From an uncultured Bacteroidia bacterium (lineage in GTDB: Bacteria; Bacteroidota; Bacteroidia; Bacteroidales; Prolixibacteraceae): DNA of 54,499 nt. The stretch spans positions 1 to 54,499 of the forward strand of contig CAIVCR010000023.1 in the NCBI GenBank assembly GCA_903904515.1, in the 5' to 3' direction. The notes beneath the pieces were generated by a model. The model was not told the DNA's origin. It ran no database searches and saw nothing but the letters and a program-made list of their open reading frames with translations. The stretch's first letter is position 1; each line of letters begins with the position of its first letter. Both the position numbers and the translations under genes were made by a program. Of the stretch, positions 35,727-44,527 are shown piece by piece.

Positions 35727-36935
35727 ATGCTTCTCTTTATTTCAATATTAGGAATATTCCTCTCTGTTGTATTGTTATATTTCAATGCACGAAGGTATAC
35801 ATCTAGTATTTATCTCTCTATTTTTTGCTTTCTGATCAGCTTATATTCTGCTAATCAATATATTATATTATATTCGAAGTCCGAATTCTGGATCAGCCTT
35901 GTATATACGAACATCACATTTCTGAGTTATCTTATCGGACCTATGTGTTACTGGTACACCAGGACCGTTTTGTCAGACGATGTACGGCTGAAAAAGTGGG
36001 ATATAGTGCATTTCATACCGATGCTAATTCATTTTTCCGTCTCATTGCCCTATATCCTGACCCCTTTTTCCTTCAAAGCTGGGATTGCAAAATCGATAAT
36101 TTCAGATCCCGATTTTCTGGGAGTCTATCATGCCACCATTTTATCCGACCTGCTTTCAAATTCATTTATTTACCTGAGTCGCCCTTTTCTTATTTTGCTG
36201 TACGTTTTTGGCTCGATTGGTTTGGTGATTAAAAATCAAACAAAAAAGGAAAAAGTCCTGGTTGAATCCAGGCAACGTTTTCTTTATAAATGGCTAATGT
36301 TCTTTTTAGGTTTTCTATTATTATATATTACAAGTCATTTACTACTCGTATTCAGAGTATTTGAATCAGATGGAGAAGATCTTTTTTTAAACTTGAGTAT
36401 ATTAAATGGTTTCGCAAACCTGAGTCTTTTGGGATTAATAATCACCCCCTTCTTCTTCCCTCAGATCTTATACGGATTACCTAATTTTAACGCCTCGGTT
36501 TTAACAGTGCCCCCTGAACCTGAGGGAAATGAAGGTGAGTTAATTCTGCCTTTAGATTTAAAAAAGAAGGTGCCAAATTTTGAATTCCAATACATGGTCA
36601 CGATCATTCATAAAATGGCCACATGCATGCAGGAACAACAACCGTATCTGCAACCTGATTTTAACCTGGGTCAGTTTTCTGTCCTAATCCAGATTCCCAC
36701 ACATCACCTTGCCTATTTCTTCAGGGAAGTAAAGATGCAATCCTTTAATGATTACCGAAACGAATGCAGGATATTTCACGCTAAAAAGCTCATCCTTCAG
36801 GGTAAGGCAGATGAGTATACGTTGGAAGCTATTGCTACATTATCGGGGTTTACCAACAGAAATACTTTTTTTATTGCATTTAAGAAGGTGGAAGGGATCT
36901 CGCCAAGCGCTTTTGTAGCTCTCCTCAATCCATGA
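35727..36935 (+). CDS. AraC-family regulator with seven-segment membrane N-terminus
   Basis: 402 residues. The first 245 or so contain about seven hydrophobic segments (MLLFISILGIFLSVVLLYF, IYLSIFCFLISLYSANQYII, and others to LLGLIITPFFF), so the sensor half lies in the inner membrane. After a linker comes an AraC/XylS DNA-binding domain (about 290-400): LGQFSVLIQIPTHHLAYFFR and AIATLSGFTNRNTFFIAFKK give the two helix-turn-helix motifs. Such membrane-anchored AraC proteins are known in Bacteroidota. It diverges from the glycosidase island and is its most likely regulator; the signal and the target sites are not known. A 17-bp hairpin lies 200 bases downstream. Confidence 0.9.
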   Translation: MLLFISILGIFLSVVLLYFNARRYTSSIYLSIFCFLISLYSANQYIILYSKSEFWISLVYTNITFLSYLIGPMCYWYTRTVLSDDVRLKKWDIVHFIPMLIHFSVSLPYILTPFSFKAGIAKSIISDPDFLGVYHATILSDLLSNSFIYLSRPFLILLYVFGSIGLVIKNQTKKEKVLVESRQRFLYKWLMFFLGFLLLYITSHLLLVFRVFESDGEDLFLNLSILNGFANLSLLGLIITPFFFPQILYGLPNFNASVLTVPPEPEGNEGELILPLDLKKKVPNFEFQYMVTIIHKMATCMQEQQPYLQPDFNLGQFSVLIQIPTHHLAYFFREVKMQSFNDYRNECRIFHAKKLILQGKADEYTLEAIATLSGFTNRNTFFIAFKKVEGISPSAFVALLNP

Positions 36936-37334
36936 AATTATTAAATACCTCGCACTAGACTTTTCTTTAATTTATCCGGTTTTATTTTGTGGTTAAAACT
37001 GGTTTTCTCCTTCCTATTTTAGTCATTTGAGCATACTGACCAGGTAATCCTCTCAATATCTTGCATTAACGACGATAAATTCCAATCCTGAAATTTTGTT
37101 GGTATTAACCATTGCTAAACCGATTTAACAAATCCATGTAACGTTTTTACAAAAACGTTACATGGATGTTCTGTTTTCATTCGCAGCGAATCCAATTTAA
37201 TCTCAACTTTGTAAAAAGATTAAAGAAATTAACTACGTGGCCGGTCGCGATACTGAGAGAGTAATCGGCAAACAGACTTTCTTCACCGAAAATCTTCTTT
37301 GCCTGAGTAAGAATTAAATTGAATCATAAAACAG
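36936..37334. other. 399-base intergenic region
   Basis: No gene seen. It contains the perfect 17-bp hairpin at 37132-37167. Beyond it, CAACTTTG (37204-37211) faintly resembles a -7 box for the small gene at 37335, without a properly spaced -33 element. Confidence 0.5.
37132..37167 (+). terminator. Perfect 17-bp hairpin with two-base loop
   Basis: Arms 37132-37148 (ATCCATGTAACGTTTTT) and 37151-37167 are exact complements with AC between them. It lies about 200 bases past the AraC stop. A T-rich run (GTTCTGTTTTC) follows on the plus strand, so it may end AraC transcription. The long symmetric stem could also be a protein-binding site. Confidence 0.55.
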
Positions 37335-37553
37335 ATGAAAAAAACATTAGAAAAACTGGAATGGATTATTGATTATTACCTTGTCTATTTTCTGTATAAT
37401 CCTAATAAGATTGACAGGTATCATGAATTCATGTTAAATAAATGGAATTTATCCATTGAACCAATAACGCTATCAAAAAGCTATACTGAACAGGAAGAGA
37501 CCTTCAACGGGAATGCAGACATATCTGGCGGGCTGATTGCGCAAAACAATTAA
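37335..37553 (+). CDS. Small hypothetical protein
   Basis: 72 residues; not recognised. The first 30 residues (LEWIIDYYLVYFLYNPNKID) are aromatic and probably an amphipathic helix; the rest is polar and Asn/Glu-rich. There is no signal peptide or cysteine. Its N-terminus resembles that of the next gene (II-x-DY-x-L-x-x-L pattern, then RYHEFM against IYRQTFM and a following Trp), which argues that both are real and related. The pair is separated by 30 bases and is probably co-transcribed. Confidence 0.5.
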   Translation: MKKTLEKLEWIIDYYLVYFLYNPNKIDRYHEFMLNKWNLSIEPITLSKSYTEQEETFNGNADISGGLIAQNN

Positions 37554-37583
37554 TCGGTTAGGAAACCAATTAAAATTTTAATT

Positions 37584-37943
37584 ATGCAAAAATTTGGACA
37601 TATAATTCAGGATTACCTTATTTCTTTGCTCCAAAGAAAAGAGGATAAGATGAGAATATATAGACAAACTTTTATGCCAGGAGAGTGGTACATTTTAACT
37701 GATGATCAAATTGATCTGGAGCGGCTTGTTATTTTCATCAAGGGCAATCCGGGGATGAAGGTTGAACTGAATCTTCATCAGGATTTCACCGGTGCTGCCC
37801 AATCATCCGATGATCAAACGTGGCAATTGAGGGCAAAAGAAGCACTAATCTACCTCGTTTCCGAAGGGATAGAAAAGTCCCGTGTAATAAGTAATCGCTT
37901 TCAGTTTTCACCCTTACCATGTTTCAGGCTGATGAGTGCCTGA
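37584..37943 (+). CDS. Small protein with an OmpA-C-like segment, no signal peptide
   Basis: 119 residues. Residues of about 40-105 (IDLERLVIFIKGNPGMKVELNL, then DDQTWQLRAKEALIYLVSEGIEKSRVI) follow the pattern of the OmpA-like peptidoglycan-binding domain: a leading helix, the Np-hydrophobic strand, then the Ls-x-x-Ra-x-x-v-x-x-yL-x-x-Gi helix and R-V. The peptidoglycan-contact residues (TD, N..LS..R) are only partly kept, and no signal sequence is seen. It is either a divergent cytoplasmic relative or a decayed fragment. The N-terminal 32 residues resemble the preceding small protein. Its stop lies near a hairpin shared with the converging lipoprotein gene. Confidence 0.5.
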   Translation: MQKFGHIIQDYLISLLQRKEDKMRIYRQTFMPGEWYILTDDQIDLERLVIFIKGNPGMKVELNLHQDFTGAAQSSDDQTWQLRAKEALIYLVSEGIEKSRVISNRFQFSPLPCFRLMSA

Positions 37944-37957
37944 AAAATTATATCCCG

Positions 37958-37994
37958 AAGAGATTGTTTTCTATGTTGGAGGATGCAATCTCTT
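37958..37994. terminator. Hairpin between convergent genes
   Basis: Arms AAGAGATTG (37958-37966) and CAATCTCTT (37986-37994) form a 9-bp stem whose loop contains the stop codon of the lipoprotein gene on the minus strand. It probably helps to end transcription from both sides; there is no clear T-run. Confidence 0.45.
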
Positions 37995-39872
37995 TGAGAA
38001 CCACATGCGTACCGAACGCATCGCCTCCATCTGGCCAGGCGGAACGTGGCGATGACACGTAGATCGCTCCTCACTGTTTTCAGGGGCCCCCCATCGGATC
38101 TCAATTCCATCATTCGGATTATACCCTATTTCAAACGCTTCCTTTCGTTTCAGAATTTCGGCAAGTGTGAGCTTTTGTTCTGCTCCATTGGTGCGGATAT
38201 AGGTTATAGAGAGTTCAGATAATTTACGCGCTAATAAAGCTTCCAGAATTTTCTTAACTTTTTCGGGCGACTCAAGCACCGACATTTTAAACTCTTCGGG
38301 TGAACTCACAATTCTATTGGGAAAATCCAGAACGGCATCCATAGCAATGAGTAACCTTAGATCGCGGTTAGGGGTTGAGAAATCCTCCCATTGTCCACCG
38401 GTCTGAAATACTCCAGCTGCCTTTAACGGCATTGGGATAATAGCCCCAGGATGAGATTTCATATAATTTTCACCCATGTTCACCGAAGTAATACGAACCA
38501 TCAGTTGTTCATAGAGCGCCTGAATCAGGTCAAGCATCGCAATTTCAGGATCAAGGGGTTTGGGATTAATATTCCGCTCCATCGTATGATAAAATGAGTT
38601 GCCTGAGAGTCCTTTTTGTTGTAAGGAGAAGCCGATTAAACCTGAATTACCGGAAAGTTCTGAATTTCTAAGCAACCTGGGGTGCTCAGCTTCCATGACT
38701 ATCGGCCGGAATGACTTAAATCCGGGATCGCCAATCACCTCCGATGTTGTAAAAAGAAAGTTCCCTTTCCAGAATCGCTTGATTCCAACAGTGCCGTCAG
38801 GCTGAGCATCAACCGAAAGAAGTGTGCCGGGTTTATTTCCTGACTGTGGAATCCACTTCACAATGATCAGGGTATGTCCATAGGGGTCGGCAAAGACAAC
38901 ACCGGGCCTTAAGGCACTGCGGGTTAAGGAAACAGGATAATAATCGGAATTTTCATCCGCAAGCCCCGTTCTGGCAGTTCCGGAGTGCACCCCGTCCATC
39001 ACCCTTCTGAGGAATGCGTTGAATGAGAGTACGGGATGAGATTTTGAGGAAGCCTGGTCATTTGTTATCCATCGCCCTGTTTTAGGAACTCTTCCAAGGG
39101 AACCCCTGTCACACTCATGATATCCAAAAGGAAGTCCAAGCTTCCACGCAAAGTATGCCCTAAGGTAAAAAGGATTATCAGCGCAATCGGGCTGCATGAG
39201 AATCCGGATTTTCTGGTTCGGATCATCCTCATTCAATGATAGATGGTTATACAGGAAATTACGATCCTTATTATACATCACTTCATGGAGCGCACTCCAG
39301 GAACCACTTTCGTCTGCCTCATAGAAAAGGGCATTTATCCAGGCCGCATAGAGCGCTTCATACTCGCCTCCCCAGGAATGTTCACTTTTCCAGACCATTT
39401 TAGAAGATGAGGGGGAACTTTTCAAAGAAACAGTAAATGTGTTACCCGAAACTTTTTTGTGATCCAGGTAAAGGTTAACCTGATATTTTCCGGCAGCACC
39501 TGCAACAAACTCGTCGATTCTCCAGAAAGGTAACCCGTTACCGCTTCTGCTTTTTCGGGATTCTATTTTTTCAGACCCTAAGGTAACCTCAAGGTGAGCA
39601 TTTATGATTCCTCTACCCCCAACTGCCAGCACCCGAAAAACTTCGCCCGGGCGCGGATTTTCAGGTGAAATCAAAATTTTATTTCCGATTTGGGACTCTG
39701 ATGGATCATTTTCATCATCAGGTGAATCTGCCAGAATTTCAAGTTCTTCTTTAACTCCTTTATTTGCATTCCTGTTACCGCAGGAGGATCCTCCGAGCAA
39801 AAGCATAGGGATGACCATTATTAACAGCAATGACTGAATATTGATCATTATCAGTGAGTATCTCTTTTTCAT
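37971..39872 (-). CDS. Lipoprotein with a probable papain-like (Cys-His-Asp) domain
   Basis: 633 residues with a lipobox (LLLGGSSC, C31), so it is anchored in a membrane. Residues of about 65-155 look like a beta-sandwich (ILISPENPRPGEVFRVLAVGG). The central part carries a candidate papain-fold triad: C230 (MQPDCADNPFYLRAYFAWKLGLP), H333 (DPYGHTLIIVKW) and D355 (LLSVDAQPDG), in the order used by NlpC/P60 and transglutaminase-like enzymes. The C-terminal half is unassigned. It may cut peptide or amide bonds in the envelope, which is inference. It lies 1 base downstream of the SDR gene at 39874, implying one transcript. I do not recognise a named family. Confidence 0.6.
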   Translation of the reverse strand: MKKRYSLIMINIQSLLLIMVIPMLLLGGSSCGNRNANKGVKEELEILADSPDDENDPSESQIGNKILISPENPRPGEVFRVLAVGGRGIINAHLEVTLGSEKIESRKSRSGNGLPFWRIDEFVAGAAGKYQVNLYLDHKKVSGNTFTVSLKSSPSSSKMVWKSEHSWGGEYEALYAAWINALFYEADESGSWSALHEVMYNKDRNFLYNHLSLNEDDPNQKIRILMQPDCADNPFYLRAYFAWKLGLPFGYHECDRGSLGRVPKTGRWITNDQASSKSHPVLSFNAFLRRVMDGVHSGTARTGLADENSDYYPVSLTRSALRPGVVFADPYGHTLIIVKWIPQSGNKPGTLLSVDAQPDGTVGIKRFWKGNFLFTTSEVIGDPGFKSFRPIVMEAEHPRLLRNSELSGNSGLIGFSLQQKGLSGNSFYHTMERNINPKPLDPEIAMLDLIQALYEQLMVRITSVNMGENYMKSHPGAIIPMPLKAAGVFQTGGQWEDFSTPNRDLRLLIAMDAVLDFPNRIVSSPEEFKMSVLESPEKVKKILEALLARKLSELSITYIRTNGAEQKLTLAEILKRKEAFEIGYNPNDGIEIRWGAPENSEERSTCHRHVPPGQMEAMRSVRMWFSKRLHPPT

Positions 39873-39873
39873 T

Positions 39874-40896
39874 TCAGGCTTTTTCTTTTAGGAAGATCCG
39901 GGAGATCATCCCGATAGAAACATCAATAGGTGTATATTCAAATCCAATGGTCCGGGAAATTTTAGAACCGTCGTAGTAGCTTAATGCTGTTGCGCTTCTG
40001 GCTGTGTCCCGGGTAATCGAGGGAGGTGTTCCGGTTAATAATCTTTTCAGCGAGGAGCCTCTCCTGGCAATTCCAAGCAACATTCTCCCGGCCAGGTATT
40101 TGGGTGGCTTTACTTTGAGGTATTTAGCCATGGCATCAAGAATATCACGGAACAAAACATTTTCAGCATTAAGAATAAACCGCTGATTTTTAACAGTTTC
40201 CCATGAATTCTCAGACATCAGAAGTTGCATTGCCGTGGTAACATCTCGAACATCCACAAATCCAGTTCCCCCTTTGGTGTAAAATTTCAATCCGCTCCAT
40301 ATTTTAGGAAAAAGCACTGAACTTCCCGATTTCCAATCACCGGGTCCCAAAACAACAGAAGGATTGATAATAACGGCATTCAATCCCTGCAGAATTGCCG
40401 CCCAAACCTCCATCTCAGAAAGGTACTTGCTCTCGGTATAGGCAGAATGTTCACGTGTATTGCGCCAGGCATGATCTTCACTGGCTTCGATCCCTTCAGG
40501 CGGTGTGCCGATTGCCGCAATTGAGCTTACATGGCAGAATTTTGAAATTCCCAGTGATAAAGCTAAATCAACGAGGTTTGCAGTTCCCAACGTGTTATTA
40601 TGAATGATCTCATCCCGTTCTCTGGGATCGAAAGAGATGATTGCAGCCAGATGATATATCTGATCCACCTCGGCTAAAAGAGGCCGTAAACCCTCTTTAT
40701 CGAGAATGTCTCCTTCAACCCACTCAATCTTATCAAGAATCAACCGATATTCAGAATTGTAAAAGGAGAATATTTTTTCAATCCGTTTCAGGCTGCTCCC
40801 AGGACGTTTGAGTGCACGAACCTTCTCCCCTTTCGACACCAGGTCGTATAACAAATGAGCTCCGATCATCCCGGTACCTCCCGTAACAAATATCAT
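39874..40896 (-). CDS. NAD(P)-dependent epimerase/reductase (extended SDR, DFR-like)
   Basis: Cytoplasmic enzyme of 340 residues. Seen: the dinucleotide motif VTGGTGMIG (4-12) and active-site Y153-x-x-x-K157 in AYTESKYLSE. DILDKEGLRPLLAEVDQIYHLAA and LNAVIINPSVVLGPGDW are typical of dihydroflavonol-reductase-like SDRs, which are common in Bacteroidota and act on unknown aldehydes, ketones or sugar nucleotides. It is transcribed away from dnaG's 3' end on the same strand, with 59 bases between, and the lipoprotein gene follows directly. Confidence 0.88.
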   Translation of the reverse strand: MIFVTGGTGMIGAHLLYDLVSKGEKVRALKRPGSSLKRIEKIFSFYNSEYRLILDKIEWVEGDILDKEGLRPLLAEVDQIYHLAAIISFDPRERDEIIHNNTLGTANLVDLALSLGISKFCHVSSIAAIGTPPEGIEASEDHAWRNTREHSAYTESKYLSEMEVWAAILQGLNAVIINPSVVLGPGDWKSGSSVLFPKIWSGLKFYTKGGTGFVDVRDVTTAMQLLMSENSWETVKNQRFILNAENVLFRDILDAMAKYLKVKPPKYLAGRMLLGIARRGSSLKRLLTGTPPSITRDTARSATALSYYDGSKISRTIGFEYTPIDVSIGMISRIFLKEKA

Positions 40897-40955
40897 AATT
40901 TTTGATTTATGTATTCCGTAATAAATTAAAAAATAACAGCATAATATTCATCATG

Positions 40956-42911
40956 TCAGGAGGTTATTGTTCTTTTTCCGAGATGACCGCAAAGAAGCCT
41001 TTCTACGGTTTTAAGTTTCTGATACCGTTTCTGGAATTCGTGTACCCCTTCATCATCATGATTTTCCGAAGCTTTTCGGATACCTTGTTCTGCCTGGGAT
41101 ATCAAAAAGGAAATATATCTTAACTTGTATTCTTGTAAAACCTTAGGAACTAACTGATGAAGAATTTCATGTTCCTCTTCGATGAAAGATCCTTTTTTCC
41201 GCCAAAACTGACTCAGTTTATTTTTCTCAGATAAGATATCGGAAGCTAACTGACTAACCTGTAAATCCGGATGATTTACAAAATGTTTTATCGCCTCGAA
41301 ATTTTCATCATCCAAATACAACCGGTATTCTTTAAAAACAGCATTAATCGCCGGATTAACCGATTCCATTTGGTCGGCTTCCAACTCTGAAAGGATATAT
41401 CCTGCCACAAAAATGGGATTAATATCGCCTGTTTCCGGATTTTCTTCCTCAAAAACCGAATGTGATCCATATTTCAACAATAGTTTAAGCAACTCACGTT
41501 CCTCATTTTCACATGGGTTATTTTCCGGAAGTGGGACGATTGACGGGGCGATTTTTACGTTCGCCTCCTTTAAAAGCTCCCGCTCCTGGTGCTTAATCAT
41601 ATCATCCTCCGACTTTACCTTAAGCTTTCGGATTTCATTATAGAGCACCACTTCACGCACATCAAGCAATCTGCTGCACTCTTTGAGGTATTCAGACCTC
41701 ACAATTTCAGCAGGAATAACGGCAATTGAACTTACAATATCTGTAATTAACTTAGCCCGGCTGATTGGATCATTCTCAACGCCGGCAAGTAATAGCTTCG
41801 TTTTAAATTTGATAAAGTCGGTCTCATTTCCACGGATATACTCTGCCAATTGAGACGCACTCATGGATCGGGAAAATGAGTCAGGATCTTCACCTTCAGG
41901 TAAGGGGAGCACTTTGACATTAATCCCCTCTTCGAGCACCATATCTATTCCACGCATCGAGGCTTTTATCCCCGCCTGATCGCCATCATAGATAATGGTG
42001 ACATTGTTCGTAAATCTTCTGATAAGCCTGATCTGGTCTATCGTAAGGGATGTTCCTGATGAGGCCACAACATTCTCAATACCTGACTGGTGAAGCGAAG
42101 TGACATCGGTATATCCCTCAACCAGATAGCATTTATCCTGCTGAATAATACTCCTTTTTGCCTGAAATATTCCATATAAAACACGGCTTTTATGGTAAAT
42201 ATCTGACTCCGGAGAATTCAGGTATTTAGCGATAGTTTTATCCTGGGTGAGGGTACGACCGCCAAAGCCGATAACACGACCCGACAGTCCATGAATCGGA
42301 AACATCATCCTCCCCGAGAACCGATCCCGGATCCAATCTTCGCGCTTAATGGTCAATCCTGTTTTCTCAAGATATTCCATTTTGAACCCCTCCTTAATGG
42401 CAGCGCTGGTCATTACATCCTTACCGTCAGGGCAATATCCGATTCCGAATTTCTTGATAATATCATCTCTCATTCCGCGTTGCCGCAGGTATGAGAGACC
42501 AATAAGCCTTCCGGAGTTGGACTCCCACAATTGATCACTGAAAAACTTCTGAGCAAACTCAGAGACGATGAGCTGACTCTCCCGATCATTTCGTTCCCTT
42601 ACATCTTCAGGATTCTCCTCCTTTTCCCTGATTTCAATATTGTACTTACCGGCAAGCCATCTTAATGCATCAGCATACGATAAGTGCTCGTGTTCCATGA
42701 TGAAATTAACCGATGATCCCCCTTTCCCGCACCCAAAACATTTGTAGATTCCCTTGGCCTGCGAAACATTGAAGGAGGGAGTTTTCTCATTATGAAATGG
42801 ACATAGCCCGATCATACTGGTCCCGCGCCGCTTTAACGTGACGAAATCGCCAACGACATCTGCAATTTCTGCTGCGTCGAGTATCTGTTGTATAGTTCCC
42901 TGATCAATCAT
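40956..42911 (-). CDS. dnaG: DNA primase
   Basis: Cytoplasmic primase of 651 residues that makes RNA primers at the replication fork. The CHC2 zinc finger is complete (C37, H40, C58, C61 in LCPFHNEKTPSF and YKCFGCGKGG). The catalytic N-domain follows, then a Toprim domain with CYLVEGYTDVTSLHQSG and YDGDQAGIKASMRG, which carry the metal-binding acidic residues. The C-terminal part should be the helicase-binding region. A TACCTTTG box (42924-42917 on the minus strand) ends only 5 bases before the start codon, which would put the transcription start almost on the ATG. Confidence 0.97.
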   Translation of the reverse strand: MIDQGTIQQILDAAEIADVVGDFVTLKRRGTSMIGLCPFHNEKTPSFNVSQAKGIYKCFGCGKGGSSVNFIMEHEHLSYADALRWLAGKYNIEIREKEENPEDVRERNDRESQLIVSEFAQKFFSDQLWESNSGRLIGLSYLRQRGMRDDIIKKFGIGYCPDGKDVMTSAAIKEGFKMEYLEKTGLTIKREDWIRDRFSGRMMFPIHGLSGRVIGFGGRTLTQDKTIAKYLNSPESDIYHKSRVLYGIFQAKRSIIQQDKCYLVEGYTDVTSLHQSGIENVVASSGTSLTIDQIRLIRRFTNNVTIIYDGDQAGIKASMRGIDMVLEEGINVKVLPLPEGEDPDSFSRSMSASQLAEYIRGNETDFIKFKTKLLLAGVENDPISRAKLITDIVSSIAVIPAEIVRSEYLKECSRLLDVREVVLYNEIRKLKVKSEDDMIKHQERELLKEANVKIAPSIVPLPENNPCENEERELLKLLLKYGSHSVFEEENPETGDINPIFVAGYILSELEADQMESVNPAINAVFKEYRLYLDDENFEAIKHFVNHPDLQVSQLASDILSEKNKLSQFWRKKGSFIEEEHEILHQLVPKVLQEYKLRYISFLISQAEQGIRKASENHDDEGVHEFQKRYQKLKTVERLLCGHLGKRTITS

Positions 42912-42916
42912 TTCAG

Positions 42917-42924
42917 CAAAGGTA
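42917..42924 (-). promoter_or_regulatory. -7-like box directly upstream of dnaG
   Basis: TACCTTTG fits the Bacteroidota -7 consensus TAnnTTTG, but no -33 TTTG sits at the right distance. If used, transcription would start within a base or two of the dnaG ATG, giving a leaderless mRNA. Confidence 0.35.
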
Positions 42925-43152
42925 ATGAAAACTCGATAGGGTCAGGTGATTTCCACATTCAAAAAATTGGTTTTGACCAGCCCAGTTTTTCTCAAATATT
43001 TTCTTTAACTTTACAAGAATTCGTGCGCTATCATACTCATATTTAATCCTTAATCGACAGGTAAAACCTGGCGAATTTGAATTTAAATACCTATCGCAGA
43101 GTGATTGGTTTCGGATCTTTACCCTAAATTTAACCCTTAACAGAATACTATT

Positions 43153-43569
43153 ATGAACTTATTTATTGCAAAACTTAATCCGGGCACCACATCCCAGGAC
43201 CTCCAAAAACTTTTTGCACATTACGGATTCGTCACTTCAGTTAAAGTAATTATTGATCATTACACAGGCCGTTCAAAAGGATACGGCTTTATTGAAATGC
43301 CAAACATGGAAGAGGCCACGGAAGCGGTAAAAGAGCTGGATTCCACCGCCTTTCAGGACGCCATCATTACCGTTAAATATTCGCAACCTTCAAATACAAG
43401 GCTGAATGAGTCAACCAATCAATTTCATACAAGCCAGACAACAGGAATCTGGAGCCAGCACGAGTATATCCGGGATACGACTACAAACCCCAAATTTTTA
43501 CAGGGTCAAAATAGCCGACGAAATTTCGGATACCGCGGGAATGGGAACAGGAAATACGATCAATACTAA
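43153..43569 (+). CDS. RNA-binding protein with a single RRM domain
   Basis: 138 residues. An N-terminal RRM of about 80 residues has RNP2 LFIAKL (3-8) and RNP1 SKGYGFIEM (41-49), followed by a disordered tail rich in Gln, Asn, Arg and Gly (SRRNFGYRGNGNRKYDQY). Such small RRM proteins are abundant in Bacteroidota and act as general RNA binders, often in cold or stress responses. It diverges from dnaG across 241 bases. It is monocistronic as far as can be seen. Confidence 0.93.
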   Translation: MNLFIAKLNPGTTSQDLQKLFAHYGFVTSVKVIIDHYTGRSKGYGFIEMPNMEEATEAVKELDSTAFQDAIITVKYSQPSNTRLNESTNQFHTSQTTGIWSQHEYIRDTTTNPKFLQGQNSRRNFGYRGNGNRKYDQY

Positions 43570-43683
43570 TTTTAAGCGGTTTTCATCTATTTTCGCTAAC
43601 CTTGTACTTAGGGTTGTAGCGGTGCATAAATTTCCGTTGTTAATTTCCAACCCTATTTATTTTAATAATTCCAAGAAATAACC

Positions 43684-44502
43684 ATGAGCCGGAGCCTGTT
43701 AGTTTCCTTTGTTGTGAAAGCGCTTCAACTAATTTTGATTTCGCTGTCATTTTGTTCATGTGAAGAGAAAATCATGGTAAATCTCGAAGAGGGGAATCCC
43801 AAAGTAGTCATAGAGGGTTATATTACAAACAGCAATAATCCGGGCATGTTAAAACTCTTCAAAAGCCAGGAATTCTTTAATCAGAGTTTATTTACCCCGA
43901 TTGAAAATGCTTCGGTTCAAATCGAGTCACAGGTCACCACCGAAGAGCTATCAGAAGAGGCTCCCGGTTATTATTTATTTTCCCGAAGGGGAGAAATACC
44001 CGGCAGAACATACACCCTTAAAGTTAAAACAGGGAATGAGAACTTTGGCGCGACAGTAGAACTTCCCTATCCTGTTGCTATCGATACAGTCTATTTCAGG
44101 CCAGGAATATTCCATAAAGATAGTTTGAATGTAATCGTTGAGTTTCAGGATCCGCCAACATCAGAAAATTATTACCGGATTAAACTCTATTTTAACAGAA
44201 AATTCGTGGTAAACGACTATTTTCTTGTTACTGATGCCTTTACAGATGGCAAAAAAATGGTGGTTCCGATCTATAACCGATATTTTGCACCTGGTGATAC
44301 GATTACTGTTGAGTTGCTAAATCTCGAAAAAACTACCTGGAAATATTTTAAAGGATTAAGTGAGGCGATACAGGAAGGGGTTAATTCACAGGCTCCGGGA
44401 AATCCTCCATCTAACCTTACAGGTGGTGCTTTAGGAATTTTTGGTGCATACAGCTCTACTGTATGGCTGGGTATTGCACCTGGAACATCTCAAAAATATT
44501 AG
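43684..44502 (+). CDS. DUF4249 lipoprotein
   Basis: 272 residues with a lipoprotein signal (ILISLSFCSCEEK; the lipid-attached Cys is most likely the second, before EE). The body begins KVVIEGYITNSNNPGMLKLFKS, the usual opening of DUF4249, and the predicted fold is beta-sandwich throughout. In Bacteroidota these proteins sit in the outer-membrane region, often beside TonB receptors, though none is adjacent here. The function is unknown. It lies 114 bases after the RRM gene; dprA begins 25 bases after its stop and may be co-transcribed. Confidence 0.8.
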   Translation: MSRSLLVSFVVKALQLILISLSFCSCEEKIMVNLEEGNPKVVIEGYITNSNNPGMLKLFKSQEFFNQSLFTPIENASVQIESQVTTEELSEEAPGYYLFSRRGEIPGRTYTLKVKTGNENFGATVELPYPVAIDTVYFRPGIFHKDSLNVIVEFQDPPTSENYYRIKLYFNRKFVVNDYFLVTDAFTDGKKMVVPIYNRYFAPGDTITVELLNLEKTTWKYFKGLSEAIQEGVNSQAPGNPPSNLTGGALGIFGAYSSTVWLGIAPGTSQKY

Positions 44503-44527
44503 TTTAAAGACCAAGGAAAAAAGTGCC

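Noticed and set aside
35524-35751. 75-codon frame upstream of the AraC gene
   Set aside because: It overlaps the AraC start, has no recognisable features and probably arises by chance in AT-rich DNA.
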